This document shows, in pieces, positions 1 to 9,400 of a stretch of 64,000 nt of DNA (positions are counted from its first letter, which is position 1; every line of letters starts with the position of its first letter). The DNA is from Bacteroidales bacterium (GTDB lineage: Bacteria > Bacteroidota > Bacteroidia > Bacteroidales > WCHB1-69): positions 1-64,000 of the forward strand of contig JAKSMG010000005.1 in the NCBI GenBank assembly GCA_024400755.1, in the 5' to 3' direction. The notes under the pieces are model-generated. The model was not told the origin of the DNA and did not search any database. It saw only the letters and a program-made list of their open reading frames with translations. The translations under genes were made by a program, and so were the position numbers.

Positions 1-255
1 AATCTTTTCTTCCATAAGTTCAATATTGATAATTAATATTATAGAAAATAATAATTATTATTTTCATTATCACATTGCAAAAATAAACATAAAAACAATA
101 CAATAATACCATTGTTGATAAATTATTATTACGCTAACAATCAGATTAATAGTAAATTAAAATTAACAAGTGGCAAGTTGATTTGTTAAATTTCAGTAAT
201 GAAATTTGAAGATATTTTTTGTGACGAGAAAATTACAGATACAATATGCCATACA

Positions 256-287
256 TTGACAACTGCAATTTTGTCAGTATATTTTTG
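256..287 (+). promoter_or_regulatory. Bacteroidota-type promoter
   Basis: A TTG at 256-258 lies 21 bases before TATTTTTG (280-287), matching the TTG / TAnnTTTG promoter of Bacteroidota. It would start transcription about 15 bases before the gene at 310. The rest of 1-255 is AT-rich with no gene that I can see. Confidence 0.5.
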
Positions 288-309
288 ATGGTACAATTTT
301 TGTTATGAG

Positions 310-849
310 ATGATAAAAGAAAATTTTTCTATGAAACCCTCACTTGATTTTAGAATTGACAAAAAAACTGTTACCGAAGGAGACATTGTGTTTATCCAGT
401 GGTCTTGTCCCGAAGCGGAACAAATTCAACTCATTATTAATAATGGATTCAAAGCCAATGTTTTAGATGTTGAATCCACGGGCAACAAAAAATTCCGACT
501 CAATCGTTCCAAAGGACGTACCAAGCTCAGTCTATCCGTAAGTTTGAATGGGAAAATCTATACTAAAACCATTGCCGTCCGCGTCAAGAAACAAAAAACT
601 ATCAACCCAGAATATGTGGATGGCAATAACCGAAACAAAACGTTAGAGGGAATAAAAGGAAAATGGCAGAATCTGAAGACGAAGATCAAGTATTCCTGGC
701 AGTATCTTCCTGAACGGAAACGCTTGGCATATATTGTTTTGTCGTTATTGTCAATATTAATGCTCTTGTCCTCTTTCTTTCCTCAAATTATTGGTATTGG
801 GGTGTGCGTCGTAGCTGTTTACTTGCTTATCGTGATTTTGAAAAAATAG
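310..849 (+). CDS. Hypothetical membrane protein with Ig-like N-terminal domain
   Basis: The protein has 179 residues and I do not recognise it by name. Residues about 10-95 have alternating hydrophobic strands and a pattern like small Ig-like beta-sandwich domains (an acidic/Gly turn, then a buried Trp in IQWSCPEA). Residues about 135-177 form two hydrophobic segments ending in a basic KK, so the protein is probably held in the inner membrane by a C-terminal hairpin. There is no signal peptide. The gene has its own consensus promoter and ends 4 bases from the convergent aroE stop, so it is probably monocistronic. Function is unknown. Confidence 0.7.
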   Translation: MIKENFSMKPSLDFRIDKKTVTEGDIVFIQWSCPEAEQIQLIINNGFKANVLDVESTGNKKFRLNRSKGRTKLSLSVSLNGKIYTKTIAVRVKKQKTINPEYVDGNNRNKTLEGIKGKWQNLKTKIKYSWQYLPERKRLAYIVLSLLSILMLLSSFFPQIIGIGVCVVAVYLLIVILKK

Positions 850-853
850 CGGA

Positions 854-1600
854 TTAGCGATTCCATATCTGCCAAGACAATTCGGCTTGGCGGTGCAACA
901 TCGGTAAGCCGTTTTTTACTTGCGAACCGTATTTTTTCCCGGCTTTGAGCAGCAAAGTTTCTTCTGGATTGTAAATTAAATCATAAACAAAATGCTCTTC
1001 CGTCAACATTTTATCATTGACAGACAGCATTTGTTCGCATTGGGGATACATTCCCACCGGCGTGGCATTAATCCATAATTTTCTTTCTTTTAGAATTTGA
1101 TTTGAAAGATCTTCATATTTGATCACTTTGTTGCCTTGCCGATGGCGGGAAACCAATAGATAATCGACATGATGCTTTTGCAAAACGGCCGTTACCGCTT
1201 TGGCAGCACCCCCGGTTCCAAAAATCAAAGCCTTGTCTGGCAGATTCCAACCGACTAACAGGGTTTCTTCGAAGGCCTGAGCATCCGTATTATATCCCTT
1301 TAACCGCAATTGATTTTCTTGATTTTCAAGCACTTTTACGCAATTGACCGCTCCAATTTTCAAAGCCCATTCATCCACTTCAGTCAAAAAAGTCAAAATT
1401 TGTTCTTTATAGGGAATGGTTACATTAAATCCCTCAATGTCATTATTTTTCAATAAATATTGAGAAAAATCGCTCAAATTTGAAAATTCAAAAAGCTCGT
1501 ATTTCGTGTTTTTGATATTTTCACGATCAAATTTAGCATTAAAATAGGCGGGCGAAAAACTATGTTTCAAGGGATAACCAAGCAAGCCAAAGCGTCTCAT
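854..1600 (-). CDS. aroE: Shikimate dehydrogenase
   Basis: NADP-dependent shikimate dehydrogenase reduces 3-dehydroshikimate to shikimate in the cytoplasmic pathway to aromatic amino acids. The substrate site is visible in the N-terminal GYPLKHSFSP segment and in GFNVTIPYK, which holds the catalytic lysine. NTDAQAF supplies the second substrate-binding acid, GTGGAAKAV is the Rossmann nucleotide loop and ATPVGM is the typical motif near residue 180. The 248 residues are a normal length for the short Bacteroidota form. It is the last gene of a leftward run, 12 bases after the DedA gene, and no other aro genes are present, so the pathway is dispersed. Confidence 0.95.
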   Translation of the reverse strand: MRRFGLLGYPLKHSFSPAYFNAKFDRENIKNTKYELFEFSNLSDFSQYLLKNNDIEGFNVTIPYKEQILTFLTEVDEWALKIGAVNCVKVLENQENQLRLKGYNTDAQAFEETLLVGWNLPDKALIFGTGGAAKAVTAVLQKHHVDYLLVSRHRQGNKVIKYEDLSNQILKERKLWINATPVGMYPQCEQMLSVNDKMLTEEHFVYDLIYNPEETLLLKAGKKYGSQVKNGLPMLHRQAELSWQIWNR

Positions 1601-1612
1601 CAGTCCAGAATA

Positions 1613-2413
1613 TTATGCTTGTTTTTCGGTATCTTCCGTAGTGTTGTTTTTCTTCTTTTTTAAACCTTTATAAATCAGATATAAAATAAAAAGTACACCT
1701 AATCCAAGCAGCACATACGACAATTCGTGACTGTATTGATTAATTATATCTTGCTGTCCGTGGGCGATATAACCCAAAATCGACAAGATAATATTCCATG
1801 AGCCGGAACCGAGAATCGTATAAAGGATGAATGGAGCGATTTTCATTTTTGCAAGGCCGGCGGGAATGGAAATCAATTGACGGATGCCAGGTACCAAGCG
1901 GCCAATGAAAGTGGAAGAGTTACCATGTTCCACAAAATAATTCTCTGCCTTTTTTACCTTTTCGCTGTCCAGCAATAAAAAATGCCCTACCTTACTGTCG
2001 GCAAACCAATACACGATGGGACGACCTAAAAAATAAGCCAGGTAATAATTGATAAAGGCGCCAATCAATGCACCCACCGTCGCCACCAAAACAATCAGCA
2101 GAATATTGACAAAGGGTGAATTAGTGACAAACAAAGCCGCGTTATCCGGATTGCAGGCTTGATATGCTGCGGGCGGCACCACTACTTCCGATGGAAAAGG
2201 AATAAACGAACTTTCCAAAGCCATCAGCATCGTAATCGTTACATAGTTTAGATTTTGATTATACCAATCCACGACACGAAGGACTAACGAATTTTCTTCT
2301 TGAACAGCGGTCGTGGCAAGCGTATCGGGTGTTGCGGTGAAGACTGAATCTTGAGCATTTGCGAAGCCCAAGGTCATCAATATCAGTAATAAAACACAAA
2401 TTTTCTTCATCAT
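1613..2413 (-). CDS. DedA-family membrane protein
   Basis: This 266-residue polytopic inner-membrane protein belongs to the DedA (SNARE-associated) family, whose members flip undecaprenyl phosphate or phospholipids or maintain membrane homeostasis. The family signature is visible as GRLVPGIRQLISIPAG, including the conserved arginine, and as the acidic EVVVPPAAY segment in the re-entrant loop. About five hydrophobic segments follow. Unlike enterobacterial DedA proteins, it starts with a cleavable-looking signal peptide ending near FANAQ. The start overlaps the stop of the upstream TPR gene by 4 bases (ATGA), which indicates translational coupling. The basic, glutamate-rich tail is cytoplasmic by the positive-inside rule. 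Confidence 0.85.
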   Translation of the reverse strand: MMKKICVLLLILMTLGFANAQDSVFTATPDTLATTAVQEENSLVLRVVDWYNQNLNYVTITMLMALESSFIPFPSEVVVPPAAYQACNPDNAALFVTNSPFVNILLIVLVATVGALIGAFINYYLAYFLGRPIVYWFADSKVGHFLLLDSEKVKKAENYFVEHGNSSTFIGRLVPGIRQLISIPAGLAKMKIAPFILYTILGSGSWNIILSILGYIAHGQQDIINQYSHELSYVLLGLGVLFILYLIYKGLKKKKNNTTEDTEKQA

Positions 2414-3807
2414 GGCTTATACAATTCGATTAATTCATTTACTTCGGGAAATGTTTCCAAAATAGGATCAAAGGATAGGAACTCTTTTCTCCCGTCGTAA
2501 TTAATAAGCAGTGCATTAGTTAAATAGTCGCTGCCTTTTTTCACTTCGTTATTTAAAAAACATACCGCTGCCAGATAATATCCAACGACATCAGTGATTT
2601 CCGGATCGTCTTTATGGATTTCCAGCACGTCGCGGGCCACTTCATAGAAATTATTTTCGCAGCAATAAAGGACAAAAAACTTATAAAAATCGGTTTTGTT
2701 TTCCAATTGGTCAAGTGTCAGGTTAAAAAACTCATTCAACTTGGCCATTTGTTGATCTTCATCATAATAGGGCAAAGACTCGAAAAGCAATTCAAAGCTT
2801 TGTGGATTTAAGGCGAATGCCTTTTCAATAAAGACGCGGGCTTCCGCAATTTTGCCCTGTTCTTTCAGGAGCGTCGCGATGCCCAAAATCGCATCTCCGT
2901 GATTGGGATTGATTGCCAAGGCCTTTTGGTAATAATTCATCGCCTCATCGTCTTTATTTTTCAGTGCCAGACAATCCGCAATGCAAGTCAGCGAATTAAA
3001 ATCCTCATTATCTTGATCATAAGCGATATGATAGTGTTCTAATGCACAGTCGTAATCCTTGCTTTCGAAATAGCAATTGGCGATATTATAATGAGCCGTC
3101 GGAGTATCTTCGTTGATACTCAGCACATATTGATAGGCATCGATGGCCTTGTCGTATTCCTTATTCCAGCTGTACGACAAACCCAACCCGAACCAGCAAC
3201 CCTGATACAGAGGAAATTCGTTCGTCAACTGCGTGTAAAAGGCGATACCATCTTCATATTGTTTGTTTTCTTCGAGAAGAAATGAAAAACTAAAAAGCTG
3301 TTCGTCAAATGCCTCATCCTCACGTAAAGCGAAAATGGCGTGGTGCAGGGCTTGCGTAACATCCTTTTTTTTAAGGTATTCGTATGCCAAGAGAAAATGC
3401 ACGTCAGGAAATTCAGGATCCAATTCCAAGGCCGTTTTCAGCCAACGGAATGAGTTGTCCTCTTCACCGAGCAATTTGGATAACATCACTTTTTCCAAAT
3501 AGAACTCGGCATTGGGCGGAAATTCATTTTCAATGGCATCGAGTTCACGCTGTGCATCGTCGAGACGCATTTGCAGGGCAAGTTTCTTTACCCGCAAAAT
3601 TCTAAAGAAAGAATCGGTAGGATATAAGCGAATCGCATATTCGATGGCTTCCGATGCGGTATTGATATCCATTTCGCGCATCAGTTCGTCGATCACAATT
3701 TCCAGTTCTTCGGCATCAAAAAACACAGAAGAACCACTGTCCATCATCGTACGAAAACGGTCAACCAGTTCTTTCGCTTCCTTTTCCTCTGCCTCAAAAT
3801 CGCTCAT
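2410..3807 (-). CDS. TPR-repeat protein
   Basis: The 465 residues are mostly alpha-helical and consist of about ten tetratricopeptide repeats from residue 40 onward. The regular TPR spacing is clear in repeats such as PTAHYNIANCYFESKDYDCA and GDAILGIATLLKEQGKIAEA. There is no signal peptide or membrane segment, so it is a cytoplasmic scaffold that binds protein partners. The N-terminal 35 residues are very acidic. It is translationally coupled to the DedA gene and 41 bases downstream of the DUF2007 gene. The partner cannot be read from the sequence. Confidence 0.85.
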   Translation of the reverse strand: MSDFEAEEKEAKELVDRFRTMMDSGSSVFFDAEELEIVIDELMREMDINTASEAIEYAIRLYPTDSFFRILRVKKLALQMRLDDAQRELDAIENEFPPNAEFYLEKVMLSKLLGEEDNSFRWLKTALELDPEFPDVHFLLAYEYLKKKDVTQALHHAIFALREDEAFDEQLFSFSFLLEENKQYEDGIAFYTQLTNEFPLYQGCWFGLGLSYSWNKEYDKAIDAYQYVLSINEDTPTAHYNIANCYFESKDYDCALEHYHIAYDQDNEDFNSLTCIADCLALKNKDDEAMNYYQKALAINPNHGDAILGIATLLKEQGKIAEARVFIEKAFALNPQSFELLFESLPYYDEDQQMAKLNEFFNLTLDQLENKTDFYKFFVLYCCENNFYEVARDVLEIHKDDPEITDVVGYYLAAVCFLNNEVKKGSDYLTNALLINYDGRKEFLSFDPILETFPEVNELIELYKP

Positions 3808-3848
3808 ATCAACAACTTATATTAATTTTTCAATTTTCAATTTTAAGT

Positions 3849-4064
3849 TTACAAATCCATCTCCGCAATCAGTGCTTGAGCACGTTCCAAGTCATCTTCG
3901 TTGACCAATAACCGAATGCCTCCTAATCCTGTAGTGATGCCGATAACTTGTGCTACGGTTTCATCGGAAATCATCGATTCAATGCCCTCTTCCTGTAATC
4001 GCCCTTGGGCAATGTGGGCTTTACTGGCAGAATAAAATGTTTCTGCAACGACTAAGTTTTTCAT
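3849..4064 (-). CDS. DUF2007-type small protein
   Basis: This 71-residue protein matches the DUF2007 family (putative signal-transducing protein, PF09413) as I know it. A beta-alpha-beta start (VVAETFYSASKAHIAQGRLQ) is followed by a glycine-rich middle and the ending VNEDDLERAQALI. Family members resemble the ferredoxin-like fold of PII-type regulators and the activity is unknown. The gene lies between hutI and the TPR gene in the leftward run, with 44 and 41 base gaps, and is probably cotranscribed. Confidence 0.75.
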   Translation of the reverse strand: MKNLVVAETFYSASKAHIAQGRLQEEGIESMISDETVAQVIGITTGLGGIRLLVNEDDLERAQALIAEMDL

Positions 4065-4108
4065 GGTTTTAATGTTTTTATGTTGACAATTTCACTATTG
4101 AAATTGTT

Positions 4109-5365
4109 TTATTTAATTTTTTTGCCGTTGAGGAAGATTTGTTCCACCTTGTTGCTGCCAAAGCTATAAGGCATAAATTCGATGGTCGGGATGGGCTTGG
4201 TGATGTAGAAGTTGGCGATTTTTCCTTTGGCAATGCTGCCGTGCGTATCACTAACTCCCATAGCGTAGGCCGTGTTGATGGTGGTGGCGTTGATGGATTC
4301 CTCGCAAGTCATTTTATAATTGACACAACCCATAGAGAGAATGAATTGCATATTACCAGAGGGGGAAGAACCCGGATTATAATCAGATGCCAAGGCAACG
4401 GGAAGTCCGGCGTCGATCATTTGACGGGCGGGACCATAAACCATATTCAGGAAGAATGCGGCTCCAGGCAAGAAGGTCGGCATCGTTTCGGAATTGCGTA
4501 AACATTCAATTTCCTCTGGTCCAGTATGTTCCAAATGGTCAACGGACAAACTGTTATATTTTACGCCGACTTGAATACCGCCTGAATTGGCGAGTTCGTT
4601 AGCGTGAATTTTAGGTCTCATTCCATATTTGATACCTTGCATCAAAATACGTTCGGTTTCTTCCGGAGTGAAAAATCCGCGATCGCAGAAAACGTCAACA
4701 TAATCTGCCAGGTCTTCAGCTGCCACCATTGGAATCATCTCGTTGATGATGAGATCCACATATTCTTGTTGGCGACCTTTATACTCTTCAGGTACGCCGT
4801 GAGCACCCAAGAAAGTGGATTTAATGGTCAATGGAGACTTTTCTTTCAAGCGGCGAATTACACGCAATGACTTTAATTCGTCTTCGGTAGAAAGCCCATA
4901 GCCACTCTTGATTTCAACGGCGCCTGTTCCAAAGGAAATGATTTCTTCCAAGCGTTGCCACGCTTCGTCAAAAAGTTCGTCTTCAGAAGCTTTGCGGAGT
5001 TTTTGCACGCTGTTGAGAATGCCGCCGCCACGTTTGGCAATTTCTTCGTAACTCAAGCCTTTGATCTTGTCGTTGTATTCAATTTCGCGACTGCCTTTAT
5101 AGACAATATGGGTGTGTGAGTCGCAAAATGAAGGAAAAACCATTCGGCCAGTGGCATCAATAATCTGCACTTTGTGTTTGCATTGGTTGATGATTTCGTC
5201 AGTGAGTTTGCTCATCTTGCCAAAATCAACGATTTTATCTCCGTCAGTGAGCAAAAATGCGTTATCAATACATTTGACGGTTTGCATGTCTTTACCGGCA
5301 CGCAAAAGTGCAGGCTTGGTTTCCACCTGCACTAATTTCTTTATGTTTTTGATTAAAAATGCCAT
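4109..5365 (-). CDS. hutI: Imidazolonepropionase
   Basis: HutI hydrolyses 4-imidazolone-5-propionate to N-formimidoyl-glutamate, the third step of histidine degradation, in the cytoplasm. The amidohydrolase metal ligands are visible in SHTHIVYKGS (HxH), in the substrate-contacting HANELANSGG and VDHLEHTG, and in the late aspartate of ASDYNPGSSPS. The 418 residues are full length. No hutH, hutU or formiminotransferase gene is nearby, so the pathway must be dispersed. It is 18 bases downstream of manC in the same direction, a context that does not explain its role. Confidence 0.95.
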   Translation of the reverse strand: MAFLIKNIKKLVQVETKPALLRAGKDMQTVKCIDNAFLLTDGDKIVDFGKMSKLTDEIINQCKHKVQIIDATGRMVFPSFCDSHTHIVYKGSREIEYNDKIKGLSYEEIAKRGGGILNSVQKLRKASEDELFDEAWQRLEEIISFGTGAVEIKSGYGLSTEDELKSLRVIRRLKEKSPLTIKSTFLGAHGVPEEYKGRQQEYVDLIINEMIPMVAAEDLADYVDVFCDRGFFTPEETERILMQGIKYGMRPKIHANELANSGGIQVGVKYNSLSVDHLEHTGPEEIECLRNSETMPTFLPGAAFFLNMVYGPARQMIDAGLPVALASDYNPGSSPSGNMQFILSMGCVNYKMTCEESINATTINTAYAMGVSDTHGSIAKGKIANFYITKPIPTIEFMPYSFGSNKVEQIFLNGKKIK

Positions 5366-5383
5366 TTTTATAGAGTTTTTCTA

Positions 5384-6475
5384 TTAAACATATTTATTGC
5401 CAAATTCAACTTGAACATCGGCTACATATTGGCGAATCTGCTGCTCGTCTTCTTTTTTACAAATGAGCAGTACGTCATCGTTTTCCACTACGATGTAGTC
5501 TTCAAGTCCTTGAAGTACAACAACTTTGTTCTTTGGCACATTCACAATGCAATTGTGACTGTTATAGGTTAAAACCTTTTTTCCAACGATGGCGTTGTTG
5601 TCTTCGTTTTTGTCGCGCAGCTCAAACAAGGAACCCCAGGTTCCCAAGTCAGACCAACCGAAATCCGCCGCATAAACCTTGACATTTTTGGCTTTTTCCA
5701 TCACGCCATAGTCAATGGAAATATTTTTGCAAACTTGGTAAATCTGCTTGATGAAAGGCAGTTCGTTGGGCGTGTTGTATAAACCTTCGCCTTGCTTGAA
5801 TAAATCGTTTACTTCAGGTAAAAATAGTTCGAAGGCATTGAAAATAGACTTGAGAGACCACATAAAAATGCCTGCGTTCCACAAAAATTCACCGCTTTCA
5901 ACAAATTGCTTGGCAATTTCCAAAGATGGTTTTTCCGTAAAAACTTTTACATCATAAATATTTTTGTTTTCGGGAAGAAACTTGTCTTCGTTGAATTGAA
6001 TATAACCGTAGCCCGTATTGGGACAAGACGGCTTAATGCCAATGGTCAGAAGGCAGTCGTTGTGTTCCACGGCAGTCAATCCCTTTTCAATGACGTCAAT
6101 AAAGACATCTTCTTTGAGAATAAGATGGTCTGATGGTGCTACGACAACGACGGCATTGGGATTTTTCTGCTTGATTTTGTAGTTGGCGTATGCAATGCAC
6201 GGAGCCGTGTTGCGTCGAGCCGGTTCCAATACCAATTGTTCATCAGTGATTTTCGGAAGTTGCTCTTTGACAATGTCCTTATAGATTTCATTGGTGACAA
6301 TATAAATATTTTCAGCTGGACAAATCTTGCGGAATCTGTTAAAAGTTTTTTGAATCAGTGTACTGCCGTCACCTAAAATATCGATAAACTGCTTTGGAGT
6401 ATTGGTACGGCTCATAGGCCAAAACCTTGCTCCAATGCCACCAGCCATGATGACGCAGTAATAGTTATTATTCAT
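5384..6475 (-). CDS. manC: Mannose-1-phosphate guanylyltransferase
   Basis: The enzyme makes GDP-mannose from mannose-1-phosphate and GTP in the cytoplasm. The nucleotidyltransferase signature is MAGGIGARFWPMSR followed by PKQF, the sugar-phosphate motif is VFTEKP, and EFLWNAGIFMW is the typical active-site strand. At 363 residues it lacks the C-terminal cupin isomerase domain of bifunctional ManC/AlgA enzymes, so it is monofunctional. It follows the DUF2723 gene by 11 bases, so donor synthesis is linked to a putative protein glycosyltransferase. The symbol is by family; some annotators leave it unnamed. Confidence 0.92.
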   Translation of the reverse strand: MNNNYYCVIMAGGIGARFWPMSRTNTPKQFIDILGDGSTLIQKTFNRFRKICPAENIYIVTNEIYKDIVKEQLPKITDEQLVLEPARRNTAPCIAYANYKIKQKNPNAVVVVAPSDHLILKEDVFIDVIEKGLTAVEHNDCLLTIGIKPSCPNTGYGYIQFNEDKFLPENKNIYDVKVFTEKPSLEIAKQFVESGEFLWNAGIFMWSLKSIFNAFELFLPEVNDLFKQGEGLYNTPNELPFIKQIYQVCKNISIDYGVMEKAKNVKVYAADFGWSDLGTWGSLFELRDKNEDNNAIVGKKVLTYNSHNCIVNVPKNKVVVLQGLEDYIVVENDDVLLICKKEDEQQIRQYVADVQVEFGNKYV

Positions 6476-6486
6476 AATTGTAGATT

Positions 6487-9400
6487 TTAGTATTGATCGT
6501 TATAAAAGAAGTCTCGATAACTTTGTTCAAAACCTTTGTCCATTTGTCCAAAAACAGCCAAATGCTTTTCTGCTACGCCAGCCCCCTTTTGTGCAATGGC
6601 GTTATTGTTTGACAATTGGCCCAATTGGGTGATGGCTTTTAAGGATTGGAAAGCACTCGTGAGTTGCTCTTGTCTGTTTTGTAAATCCTTGAGACATTCA
6701 GCAATGGTTTTGTCTTGTTGGTCAATAAATCCATTGGCGAAATTGGTACAATTGAGCTTCTTTAGGTCAGTATCAGGTAATTTGACATTATATTTATTGA
6801 GAATATTGAATAATTGCTGGGTGAAAAGCAAATTGTAATTAATGATTTCGGCATAATCATTGCTCATTCTTTCACTATAGTTTCTATCGTACCAATTGAT
6901 GGTTTCGACAGAGAAATTCCAATATTCACGAGCCATCTTTAAAGCTTTCTCGCGACCAGATTTTGTTCCTAAGCGGAGATAATCTTCAATGAAGAAAACG
7001 CAGGTCTGAGAATAACCAATTTGATGATCCAATACATAGGGGAAATGCGTAGTTGGAAGAATGTCGTTGCAATGATCCAGAACCTTTTCGGCAGAATCAA
7101 TCTTGTTTTCTGCAATCAATTGATTAGCAAGACGTTGGTGAATTTTGCGGATTAATGAAGTCAATCTCACATTGTCTTCAGAATGATAAACGCGAGGATC
7201 GTTAAAACCGCCCCAAGCGTATGGATAAGCTTCTTTTGCAGGTGCATTGGGATTGTTCACGCGGTCGATACGGCTATGATCGTTGAAGACATTCATCAAG
7301 TTGTTGTATAAAATGTCTGAATTAACGCGTCCAGCATCATAATAACCTCTCTTAGGCGACTTGATAGGAACCAAACGATAGGCAAGACCTTCCAATTGGA
7401 AATATTCTTCCAAACCAAGATAGGCTTCTGGTCCAGTTGTCGAAGCATAATAGATAGGTCTTTCCCAATTGTTGTTGGCCAAAATGTCCATCATAACAAT
7501 ATAGGCCTTAACGTAGGTATTAACGCCGTTAGGATCCATATTCCATTGGATTTTATCAACGATTAAATCTGCGTCTTTAGGATCAACGGTACCGTTGGCC
7601 AGGACTTTTTCCTTGTCAACATCCAAGGAGAAACTGCCGGGAATGGCAATGCCCGTGCTTCTATACTTATCTGCCGGTAAGAAATACAGCACTTTTTGGT
7701 TGTCAAATTGTGGTTGTTTGAAATAGTCAACGATCTCTTTCAAATTGACAAATTGACTGCCGGCAGGACCTAAATGCATCACGTCGCGTGTTCCGTCCTT
7801 ATACTGATTCCAAGTCATCGTAATCGGAAGTGGTGCGGAATTGTATGCTTGACGCTTCATTTGGTCAACATACCAACTTGTGCTTAACAAGCTGAGGTTG
7901 CAAACACGAACGTCGGTGCGGTATCCTTCCACTTCTTGGGCATACCACAAGGGGAAAGTATCGTTATCGCCTAAAGTGAAAAGAATGGCGTTGGGAGCAC
8001 AAGAATCCAAGTAGTTTTTGGCTATGGCAAGAGCCGTGTAGCGATTAGAACGATCGTGGTCGTGCCAGTTTTCTTTGGCCATAATGCCAGGAACCAAACC
8101 TAAACAGATAATGGTAACCAACAATGCACCAGCAACTTGAACTTTGCTGTTTTTGATTTTTTCAAATAACATATAAATGCCGTAAACGCCAAAGCCCACC
8201 CATATTGAAAATGCGTAAAATGAGGCGGCAAAGGCATAGTCACGTTCACGTGGTTGGAAAGGCTCCATATTTAAGTAGAAGGCGATAGCCAAACCAGTCA
8301 TTAAGAACAACCACAGCACAACGTATGAACCTTTTGGATCCTTGATGGAATAACAAATTAAACCGATTAAGCCCAATAATAATGGTAACATATAGTATTT
8401 GTTATGTCCCGGACGTTCCATACTGGCCGGAAGGTCATTACCATTGATGCCTAAACGCATTTTGTCAAAAGCAGGAATACCGGTAATCCAGTTGCCCTTG
8501 TCAATTTCGTTGCGGCCTTGAATGTCGTTTTGACGTCCGCAGAAATTCCACATAAAATAGCGGAAATACATATAGTCAAATTGATAAGTATGCATAAACT
8601 TGAGGTTCTGCTGGTAAGTTGGCAGTTTGCCTCTATCCAAGTCTCTGCAATTCTCCTTGTCGGAAGCACTTCCGGAATTATATTGTGCCTTCAACCAATT
8701 GACATAATTCCTTGGATGGTCTTGACCATTGGACCAAAGTCTTGGGAACAACATCATATCAGCCGGATTATAAATCGGAACTTCTTCTTTTCTGTAGTTG
8801 GAAATGACATATTTTTTAGTGGCTTCATCGCGGGTATAAACCGGTTTCCCGTCTTTAACACCTACATATCTTGAATTGAAACATTGTCCGTAGAAAATGG
8901 GTTTTGAACCATATTGCTCGCGGTTGAGGTAAGCCAATAAGGCAACGGCATCTTCCGGGTTGTTTTCATCAATAGTCGGGTTGGCATTCGAACGAATTAC
9001 TAACGTAAAGAAGGTTGAATAACCCACCAAGATAAAGATGAAGCAATACACGATAGTCAAAAGTAAACTTTTGTTCTTCTTGTATCCAGCATATAAGCCC
9101 CAGCAAATCAAAGCAGCCAACAATACAAAGAAAATGATGGCACCTGAATTGAATGGCAGGCCAATGCTGTTGACAAAGAAAATTTCAAATTTTCCGGCAA
9201 TATTGACAATCTGTGGAATAATGAAATATAGAATGGCTCCTAAAAGAATAAAAGACAAAATTAAGGACAAGAACACGCCCCATTCGGCTTTTGACTTGAT
9301 AGTTCCCTTTTTTACACATAAGATAAAAAGAGGTATAGTGATGAAAATCCAGTCAAAAAACATCCAACCTGAATTAAGCACAAAACCTAAAAAGAAAGAG